A DNA stretch of 6,111 nucleotides, taken from NCBI GenBank assembly GCA_003669575.1, contig QWOR01000089.1:1-6111 (forward strand). The letters are read 5' to 3'. The position numbers and the translations under genes were made by a program. The notes below the pieces were generated by a model. It ran no database searches. It had not been told where the DNA came from and saw nothing but the letters and a program-made list of their open reading frames with translations. This document shows, in pieces, positions 1-5,039 of the stretch; position 1 is the first letter of the stretch, and each line of letters starts with the position of its first letter. Source of the DNA: Planctomycetota bacterium (GTDB lineage Bacteria; Planctomycetota; Planctomycetia; Planctomycetales; Planctomycetaceae).

Positions 1-367
1 CCGGCTGCCACCACAGACGCTGGTACAGGTCCATCTTCTCGGCCGGAACATCGGCCATCGCGTTGGAGTTCGACGCCCCACGCACCCCGATGTACGCACT
101 CATGCGGGCCATCGTGTCGCGCTCGATCTCGCCGATCAGCTGCATGCCGGTTTCGGTGGCGGTACGGTAGAGCGACCGCAGCACGCTGGTGTTTCGCAGT
201 GAGACGACCGGGTGGGCTCCCTTCTCGGCGGCGATCTCGACGAGGTTGCTGATCAGCTGGGGATCGGGCAGGTCGAACGCCTCGATCAGGACCTTCTCAC
301 CCGGTTCCAGACGGGTGCTGTGTTCGATCAGGAGTCGGGCCAGTTTTTCGATACGGGGGTCACGCAT
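1..367 (-). CDS. Aminopeptidase, peptidase family M29 (N-terminal part, cut by window edge)
   Basis: The first 122 residues of a metal-dependent exo-aminopeptidase of the M29 family (AmpS/aminopeptidase T type), a cytosolic enzyme that removes N-terminal amino acids from peptides. The protein opens MRDPRIEKLARLLIEHS, then has LEPGEKVLIEAFD at about 20-32, the usual M29 N-terminal domain opening. The stretch YIGVRGASNSNAMADVP at about 88-104, followed by EKMDLYQRLWWQP, is also characteristic of the family. The metal-binding Glu/His residues lie in the C-terminal half and are outside the window, so activity cannot be judged. The ATG at 367 is chosen because it matches the usual family start and has GGTGA 8 nt upstream. 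The gene is divergent from trpA across about 500 bp, so they are not co-transcribed. Family assignment is firm; the peptide specificity is unknown. Confidence 0.9.
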   Translation of the reverse strand, partial: MRDPRIEKLARLLIEHSTRLEPGEKVLIEAFDLPDPQLISNLVEIAAEKGAHPVVSLRNTSVLRSLYRTATETGMQLIGEIERDTMARMSAYIGVRGASNSNAMADVPAEKMDLYQRLWWQP

Positions 368-375
368 GTCAGGTT

Positions 376-380
376 TCACC
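376..380 (-). promoter_or_regulatory. Probable ribosome binding site of the M29 aminopeptidase
   Basis: On the minus strand GGTGA lies 8 nt before the ATG at 367. It matches part of the anti-Shine-Dalgarno complement (GGAGGTGA) at normal spacing and supports that start. It is only a 5-base match. Confidence 0.4.
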
Positions 381-490
381 AGTGGGAACGCATTTCTCGG
401 CCCGGTCGGTATTCCACCGTCGGTGCCACCCCGGAAGGTGTATCGCGAACCCCGGTCTGGGGGCAAGAACGGTTATGGGGGAGACAAGAT

Positions 491-524
491 GTTGAACCAC
501 GGAGGCACAGAGAACAGGGAGGGA
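491..524. repeat. Fragment resembling a dispersed 'ACCACGGAGGCACAGAGAA' repeat
   Basis: The segment reads GTTGAACCACGGAGGCACAG followed by AGAACAGGGAGG. Closely similar A/G-rich strings (accacagaggcacagagaacacagag and variants) recur in intergenic DNA of planctomycetes and some other bacteria. They give spurious reverse-frame peptides like SLCLRGSTS, which is what the minus strand encodes here. There is only one copy in this window, so repeat status rests on remembered resemblance. Confidence 0.45.
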
Positions 525-554
525 GGCAACAAAGTGGAGGTGACTCCTTCGGTT

Positions 555-610
555 CCCTCTCCCCCGAATCGACTTTCGGAGGGTAGACGGATTCGAATCG
601 GGGGAGAGGG
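555..610. repeat. REP-like imperfect inverted repeat (18-bp stem, 20-nt loop)
   Basis: The left arm 555-572 (CCCTCTCCCCCGAATCGA) pairs with the right arm 593-610 (TCGAATCGGGGGAGAGGG). Seventeen of 18 positions pair, with one A-A mismatch (568/597). The loop is 573-592. The right arm includes most of a 10-bp palindrome GATTCGAATC (590-599). The right arm is followed by TTAGGGGG, not by a T-tract. The CCCTCTCCC...GGGAGAGGGTTAGGG layout is typical of REP-type intergenic palindromes. It lies 188 bp ahead of M29 and 257 bp ahead of trpA, so a terminator role is unlikely; an mRNA-structure role is possible. Confidence 0.65.
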
Positions 611-867
611 TTAGGGGGCATGTCAGAGGGGAGTTTGCCTCTCTACGGTGAGGTGGTCATTCACGACAGACTGACATCCGCCGCTAGCTGACGAGAATCA
701 CTCGGTCTTGCTTCTCTTTGATCATCCACTTTGGTCCACAGCTGGCGGAATTCCTCCCGCAGGCTGGCATCCGGCATGTCCTGCGTGGAAGTGCCTGCAA
801 ATACTGCTAAAGTGGAGGCTTCCTGGCCGGTCTCGCGTCCGGCGTTGTTGCACTTTTTGTCTGGGTT

Positions 868-1686
868 GTGTCCGTGTCTACCCGCATCGAACAGACGTTT
901 TCGGCTCTTCGTTCCGCTCAGAAGATGGCGTTCATGCCATTCATTACCGCCGGTGACCCCGACATGGCGACGACGGGGGCCTTGATTCGCGAGCTGGCCT
1001 CGCGCGGGGTCGATCTGATCGAGATCGGGTTTCCCTACAGTGACCCGATTGCCGACGGCCCGGTGATCCAGTCGTCTTATACGAGGGCTCTCAATAAGAA
1101 ACTGACGGTGCAGGAGATCTTCAATGAGATCGCCAAGCTCGACACCGCGAACCTGCCGCCGCTGATCGCAATGGTCTCTTATGCAATCGTGTTCCGCCTG
1201 GGAGTCGAGACATTTCTGACGCAGGCCAAAGCCGCGGGCTTTGCGGGCTTCATCATTCCTGATCTGCCGGGGGACGAAGCTGAGGACATGCACGCCCTTG
1301 TCACAAAGGCCGGTCTCGACCTGGTTCAACTCGTGGCTCCTACGACCCCACCCGAACGAGTGCGTCAGATCGTCAAGCACAGCTCTGGCTTCGTCTACTG
1401 TATTGCTGTGGCAGGGACGACTGGCGTTCGCGATTCCGTCGCCGAGCCGCTCATCGAACAGCTCAAATGGCTGAAGCAGGAAACCAGCCTGCCGCTCGCT
1501 GTTGGCTTCGGCCTGAGCCGACCGGAACAGCTGGCGCCGCTGCGTGGGATTGCCGATGGAGCGATCGTCGGCTCAGCCATCGTGCGTCACCTCGAAGCAC
1601 TGTCCCAGCCCGGTGCGAACATGGCAGAGGTGCTGCGAAAGACCGGCGAGTATGCAGGCCAGATGGTCGCTGCGGCTCATAGTTGA
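868..1686 (+). CDS. trpA: Tryptophan synthase alpha subunit
   Basis: TrpA cleaves indole-3-glycerol phosphate to indole and glyceraldehyde-3-phosphate. It passes indole through a tunnel to TrpB in the cytosolic alpha2beta2 complex, the last step of tryptophan synthesis. The 272 residues span the whole TIM barrel and match the usual 260-275. Visible landmarks: FITAGDPD at 25-32; IEIGFPYSDPIADGP at 51-65 with catalytic Glu52 and Asp63; PDLP at 131-134 in the TrpB-contacting part; Tyr177 and loop 6 AGTTG at 182-186; phosphate-binding GFG at 213-215 and GS at 235-236. All expected key residues are present. The start is a GTG at 868, chosen because residues from there align with family N-termini; the GTG at 874 is equally possible. 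There is no clear Shine-Dalgarno site. No other trp gene is in the window. The next gene, psd, follows on the same strand after 115 bp and is unrelated in function. Confidence 0.97.
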   Translation: MSVSTRIEQTFSALRSAQKMAFMPFITAGDPDMATTGALIRELASRGVDLIEIGFPYSDPIADGPVIQSSYTRALNKKLTVQEIFNEIAKLDTANLPPLIAMVSYAIVFRLGVETFLTQAKAAGFAGFIIPDLPGDEAEDMHALVTKAGLDLVQLVAPTTPPERVRQIVKHSSGFVYCIAVAGTTGVRDSVAEPLIEQLKWLKQETSLPLAVGFGLSRPEQLAPLRGIADGAIVGSAIVRHLEALSQPGANMAEVLRKTGEYAGQMVAAAHS

Positions 1687-1801
1687 TGGTGGATCGTGAC
1701 TGGTGGATCGACCGGACGCTCAATCTGGTGTCGACTCCGACGTCACTCACTCGCAGCTTTGTCTCTCTGTCGATAAACCCACAACCATTAACACTTCCAC
1801 C

Positions 1802-2791
1802 ATGTCTTACCCCCGCAAACCTGCCGAGCCACTCGACCCGCAGATCACATCGATTCAGCCCGGTGGCGGCGATGTGATGGAAGTCGAGCTGGCGTGGGGC
1901 AAGCTGCGGCGGTGGTATCTGAAGACGTTCCGCAAAGGGTACGTCGAGGCCATGTCCCGAGTACGTCGCGGGACCGAGAACAAGGCCCCGATCGAGATCC
2001 TCGACCCGCGCGATGTGAAGTTCTATCGCAACCTGGGTGGGTACTCGTGGGATCGCAAGGACGACCCGTTTGCGTGGCGGGATCAGCTGCCGTTCGCCCG
2101 GCCCGGGCTCGCGGAACTGCTGGTTTATGGGGTCCTGTCGTTCGGCTGGGCAGGCATTGCCGCGTGGGTGGTGACGCGATTCGATCTGCCAGTCTGGGCC
2201 AAGGCAATCGGGTGGTTCATTTTCACCGGTTTAACAGTCGTCGGCCTGCTGATCGTGTGGTTCTTCCGCAATCCGCCGCGTCGCATTCCGGAAGGGGACA
2301 ATCTCGTCGTCTCTCCGGCCGACGGGAAGCTGGTTCACATCGAGAAGATCACCTACGACGAGTACATCGGCGGGCCAGCCGTGAACATCGGGATCTTTCT
2401 CTCGATCTTTAACGTCCATACAAATCGGACCCCGATTGCCAGCCGCGTGATTAAGGTGGCTTACTTCAAGGGAAAGTATCTCAACGCTCTGAAGCCTGAG
2501 TCAGCCAAGGTCAACGAGAAACTCGAACTGAGCATTCAGGGGACGAAGGCCCCCTTTCGCCCGATGGTCGTGCGTCAGATCGCCGGAGCCATTGCCCGCC
2601 GGATCGTGTGCTGGGTACGTCCCGACGAAGAGATGCCGAACGGGGCTCTATTCGGCATGATCAAGTTCGGTTCGCGAACCGAACTGTTGCTGCCCGATGA
2701 GCCGGGCCTGGAGATCGTGGCCAAGATTGGTGAAGCGGTGAAGGGTGGTTCCACACTGCTGGCCCGGTATCCAGCGACGCCGGGCGAGTGA
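1802..2791 (+). CDS. psd: Phosphatidylserine decarboxylase (pyruvoyl enzyme)
   Basis: Psd decarboxylates phosphatidylserine to phosphatidylethanolamine at the inner membrane. The 329-residue proenzyme has an N-terminal extension of about 100 residues (opening MSYPRKPAEPL, with ITSIQPGGG at 15-23 and ELAWGKLRRWYLKTFR at 29-44). Two membrane helices follow at about 103-122 and 133-153. The signature FFRNPPRRIP is at 154-163, SPADGK at 171-176, NVHTNR at 204-209 and KFGSR at 288-292. By homology the self-cleavage bond is Gly290-Ser291, leaving a pyruvoyl group on the small alpha chain (291-329); Asp173 and His206 are the likely partners of Ser291. The ATG at 1802 is chosen because homologues I recall from planctomycetes begin shortly before ITSIQPGGG; an in-frame GTG at 1703 would add 33 unlikely residues. 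The 5' flank is A/C-rich with no Shine-Dalgarno site. No phosphatidylserine synthase gene follows; the next gene is convergent. Confidence 0.95.
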   Translation: MSYPRKPAEPLDPQITSIQPGGGDVMEVELAWGKLRRWYLKTFRKGYVEAMSRVRRGTENKAPIEILDPRDVKFYRNLGGYSWDRKDDPFAWRDQLPFARPGLAELLVYGVLSFGWAGIAAWVVTRFDLPVWAKAIGWFIFTGLTVVGLLIVWFFRNPPRRIPEGDNLVVSPADGKLVHIEKITYDEYIGGPAVNIGIFLSIFNVHTNRTPIASRVIKVAYFKGKYLNALKPESAKVNEKLELSIQGTKAPFRPMVVRQIAGAIARRIVCWVRPDEEMPNGALFGMIKFGSRTELLLPDEPGLEIVAKIGEAVKGGSTLLARYPATPGE

Positions 2792-2870
2792 GCAACTGAG
2801 CCGATGGCTGGCTGATCATCGGTCGTCTGCACGATCCCGTGGCATCATTCCGCATGGGAATTCAATAGCG

Positions 2871-2893
2871 AAAAATGAGGTATTACTACCTCA
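2871..2893 (-). terminator. Intrinsic terminator of the minus-strand HEAT-like gene
   Basis: Read on the minus strand, TGAGGTA-GTAA-TACCTCA forms a perfect 7-bp stem with a 4-nt loop and is followed directly by TTTTT. It begins 37 nt downstream of the TAG at 2931-2933, the right place and direction to end the minus-strand transcript. The stem has only three G-C pairs, so it may be moderate in strength. On the plus strand there is no T-tract after it, so it is not an evident psd terminator. Confidence 0.65.
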
Positions 2894-2930
2894 CTCAGCT
2901 GAACTTCGGGAAATGAAGTCGAGTCCGGTG

Positions 2931-4352
2931 CTAAGGCACTGGCTGTGGGCTGACGGAGGTCGGCTTGCGATTCTCAGGTGGATTCGCAGCGATCCATTCT
3001 GCTTCTGCAGCGATCAAATTTGGAGGTACGGCGATCTGCTTATTGCCAGTTGTCAGGATGGTGTTCACCACCGGTAGAACGGCGGCATAGGCCGATTGCA
3101 CTGCGGGAGCATTTCCGCCGAGACCATTGCGTTTGGCCTGGTTTAAGAGTCCCCAGTTCTGGATATTGGCCTGACGATCAGTTTTTGGCTGGAAGGCCAG
3201 ATAAATATCGATGTTGGCGTGTCGCAGGTCCGCGGGAATCGGCTTTTTGGCGGTAACAGCTGCGTTACTGGCGTTGGCGATCTCGACAGAGAGTTTTACG
3301 GTTTCGCTGAGGATCAGTCGGAAATTGACCTGAACATCCCACTTCGTCTGGGTCGCAGCCCGGATCGCGGCAGCTCGCACGCGCAGGGTCTCTTGCGGGT
3401 TGGTGGCCGTGGTCATCAGAGCATCAATGAACATCGACGATTTGGTGATGTCAAACGCCTCGCCGCAATCGCCCAGTGCTTCGGCGACACGACCGCGGAA
3501 CCAGACGTGTCCTTCGTCCATGGCCTGGGCTTCGCTGGAGGTCAGCACCTTGGCGAGCGACGTCGCGATCTCGTTTCGCTGGACCACGCTCAGGTCGCCC
3601 AGACTGACGCGTTCGCGGGCTTCCCGTCCCATGCGACCCAGGCCGCTCGCCGCAGCGATGCGGCACTGAAGCGGCATCGTTGTATCTTCGAGTACGGTGA
3701 TCAGAGCCTTGGACGCGCCTGTGTATGGTGCAGCTGGAACACTGTTCGTTGCTGGTTGGGCGTTAAGAGTTCCCAACAGGATGACGACACTCAGCTGGAC
3801 ATCGGGGGGATGCGATGGCTTCTGGGCCAGAAGGTCAATGGAACGGTCGGTAATCGCTTTCAGCAAGACTGCTCGCGGGTTTGGCTGACAGAAATCGACG
3901 GCTCTGCGAACTGGGTCGATTGCCAATCGAGGCAAGTCACTGACCAGCTCTGGAATCGACATGCGGTCCACGAAATGGTTTCCCGCATCGGTCAGTTCTT
4001 TGGTTTCCGCTCCGCTGACGGCGAGAGCCTTCTGCGCTCTCTGAAACTTAATCTGTCGCTTGGATCGCCACTCCCGGTCGTCCTTTTCCGTGACTCGGGG
4101 TGGGGCATATGTAACGGATGGAGCTTTCGAGCGGGGAGCAGGAGCCGGCGGGGCTTCCTCTTCCACGGGAGCTTCTGGCAGCGTATCTGCTCCGGGAGCT
4201 GGCGGTGTCGCGGGGGCTGGCTCACTGGCGGGAGCAGTTGGCGCGGCAGTTTCTTGTGCGGAAGCTGTATCAATCGGGCAGAGCAATAAACAGCAGAGCG
4301 CCCCGGCCAAGGCTGAAGACCAAGAGACGACGATTCTCAGGTTGCCGACCAC
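2931..4352 (-). CDS. Exported proline-rich, HEAT-like repeat protein of unknown function
   Basis: I do not recognise a named family. The 473-residue product has a Sec signal peptide: NLRIVV, a hydrophobic core about 7-25, and a predicted cut after ASA at 30-32. A Pro/Ala/Glu-rich low-complexity linker follows at about 33-85, then a basic/acidic stretch EKDDREWRSKRQ. The rest is mainly alpha-helical. Short helical units with alternating Ala/Leu, such as PLQCRIAAASGLGRMG at 227-242 and RVRAAAIRAATQ at 324-335, look like HEAT repeats, suggesting a protein-binding scaffold. It ends in a Pro/Ser-rich tail. No catalytic motif is visible. The GTG at 4352 is preferred because GAGGGA lies 6 nt upstream and it puts the signal peptide at the very N-terminus; a GTG at 4382 would add 10 residues and lacks such a site. 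It converges with psd and has a terminator just after its stop. Location after export (periplasm or surface) is inferred. Confidence 0.85.
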   Translation of the reverse strand: MVGNLRIVVSWSSALAGALCCLLLCPIDTASAQETAAPTAPASEPAPATPPAPGADTLPEAPVEEEAPPAPAPRSKAPSVTYAPPRVTEKDDREWRSKRQIKFQRAQKALAVSGAETKELTDAGNHFVDRMSIPELVSDLPRLAIDPVRRAVDFCQPNPRAVLLKAITDRSIDLLAQKPSHPPDVQLSVVILLGTLNAQPATNSVPAAPYTGASKALITVLEDTTMPLQCRIAAASGLGRMGREARERVSLGDLSVVQRNEIATSLAKVLTSSEAQAMDEGHVWFRGRVAEALGDCGEAFDITKSSMFIDALMTTATNPQETLRVRAAAIRAATQTKWDVQVNFRLILSETVKLSVEIANASNAAVTAKKPIPADLRHANIDIYLAFQPKTDRQANIQNWGLLNQAKRNGLGGNAPAVQSAYAAVLPVVNTILTTGNKQIAVPPNLIAAEAEWIAANPPENRKPTSVSPQPVP

Positions 4353-4358
4353 AGAGCG

Positions 4359-4364
4359 TCCCTC
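4359..4364 (-). promoter_or_regulatory. Ribosome binding site fixing the start of the HEAT-like gene
   Basis: GAGGGA on the minus strand stands 6 nt before the GTG at 4352. It decides between that start and the in-frame GTG at 4382, which has no purine-rich site ahead of it. Confidence 0.6.
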
Positions 4365-4405
4365 GTTCCAAGCACCGAGCACGAACCGACATCCAATTCA
4401 GAAAT

Positions 4406-4525
4406 CTTCTATCAAACCCGCCTCTGATCACCGGGGAATTCGTCTCACCGAGCGTGAGACCCGGGTGACGATTCTCCAGTTTTCCGAACCCACGGCCTCG
4501 AGGGAAATCGGGTTTGATTGAGAAG
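4406..4525. repeat. Nested inverted repeats (long-range stem with inner hairpin)
   Basis: The outer arms are CTTCT-ATCAAACCCG (4406-4420) and CGGGTTTGAT-TG-AGAAG (4509-4525): 15 pairs interrupted by a 2-nt bulge. Inside them, 4428-4435 pairs with 4461-4468 (TCACCGGG/CCGGGTGA, one G-G mismatch). Within that is a perfect 7-bp hairpin GTCTCAC-CGAGC-GTGAGAC (4442-4460). Neither strand has a T-tract after the structure. It lies just upstream of the HEAT-like gene, so on the minus strand it would fall in that gene's 5' leader if transcription starts far enough up. The base pairing is seen; any role is a guess. Confidence 0.55.
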
Positions 4526-5039
4526 TCTCGCCATCTCTGAACGAGAGAACGGTGATCGACACACCGTCCGAATGGAGGTGCTGAAGATCGATTCCAAGTG
4601 TCCAGAGATTGGTTCCTCCGTAACCTATCACGCCTTGATCAGAACCGTCAAGTTGCTTGTGTAGTTGCTACCTGATGTTACGGAGAATGAATCGAACCGC
4701 ATCGGCGTAAGCCAATCGAGCGGAAGAGTGTCATCTGGTCCCGGAAATCGGCCTGAACCGGATAGCCCGCATGATCGCACATCCAGTCAGGGGCGACGTT
4801 TTCCATTGTGGGCTGTCAGGTAACGACTTGAGTTGATCCCAATCGTGCAGCTGAAAACAAAGGTGTGACGCGTCGACTCGAAACTCCCAGCTGGCTGTAC
4901 CAGTCAACCGAAGTGTCGGTGGTTGTGGACTTTCGAGCGTTGTCCAGAGGGCGACAAAGTAAGTTGATATTGTTCGTGGCTCACGGGATCGATTAGTTTT
5001 CGCTGCGTAAACCGTCGAAGCGAAACGGATGTCGAACAT
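4428..5039 (-). pseudogene. Possible decayed gene with two in-frame stop codons
   Basis: One minus-strand frame runs from an ATG at 5039 to a TGA at 4428-4430 with only two interruptions, TGA at 4731-4733 and TAG at 4668-4670, in about 200 codons. By chance around eight stops would be expected. The segments read protein-like: LTGTASWEFRVDASHLCFQL in the first, RLAYADAVRFILRNIR between the stops, and GGTNLWTLGIDLQHL then SENWRIVTRVSR in the last. No family was recognised. Two other minus-strand frames are also open in part: a 50-codon frame 4628-4780, and one around 4684-4803. So a chance relay or frameshifted decay is also possible. The ATG overlaps the divergent glycosyltransferase start by 11 bp. 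Confidence 0.28.

Larger units (their letters stand above)
368..867. other. Divergent intergenic region, no convincing gene
   Basis: This 500-bp stretch separates the divergent M29 aminopeptidase and trpA starts and must hold both promoters. Short frames are open in it but none resembles a known protein, and several are made of translated repeat sequence. Its left-centre part holds a dispersed-repeat-like fragment (491-524) and a strong stem-loop (555-610). A small AGAGG/CCTCT hairpin follows at about 625-642. No clear -35/-10 pair, trp leader peptide or attenuator could be made out before trpA. Confidence 0.6.
4353..5028. other. Divergent intergenic region between HEAT-like gene and glycosyltransferase
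   Basis: This 676-bp gap must contain the promoters of both flanking genes. It holds the nested inverted repeat (4406-4525) and the possible decayed minus-strand frame. No RNA gene fold (tRNA, tmRNA, RNase P, 6S) could be recognised, and no convincing sigma-70 promoter pair was found. Confidence 0.6.

Noticed and set aside
376..621. Open frames in the M29-trpA gap (both strands, 81-141 codons).
   Set aside because: They translate the repeat-like sequences (for example SLCLRGSTS) and run through the stem-loop arms; no protein family features.
811..867. Hydrophobic in-frame stretch upstream of trpA (GGFLAGLASGVVALFVWVV), with GGAGG at 814-818, suggesting an N-terminal membrane anchor.
   Set aside because: No ATG, GTG or TTG occurs in frame between the TAA at 808-810 and the GTG at 868; only a CTG at 823 is available. 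TrpA is cytosolic and family members start near 868.
661..1380. A 239-codon open frame on the minus strand.
   Set aside because: Most of it lies opposite trpA, whose protein match is complete. It is a shadow frame; only its last 38 codons outside trpA are kept as a weak finding.
1687..1710. Direct repeat TGGTGGATCG (two copies, 14 nt apart) after the trpA stop.
   Set aside because: Two short copies only, with no partner site or symmetry; most likely chance.
2801..2822. CCGATG/CATCGG hairpin just after the psd stop as a terminator.
   Set aside because: The stem is 6 bp with a 10-nt loop and no T-tract follows, so it does not qualify as an intrinsic terminator.
3219..4289. A 356-codon open frame on the plus strand.
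   Set aside because: It is fully antisense to the exported HEAT-like gene, which has a signal peptide, a ribosome binding site and a terminator. The plus-strand product is Ser/Arg/Trp/Gly-rich and shows no family features.
4960..5000. TTGTTC...GATTAG as a promoter for the glycosyltransferase.
   Set aside because: The spacing is 15 bp and both boxes are poor matches; not better than chance.
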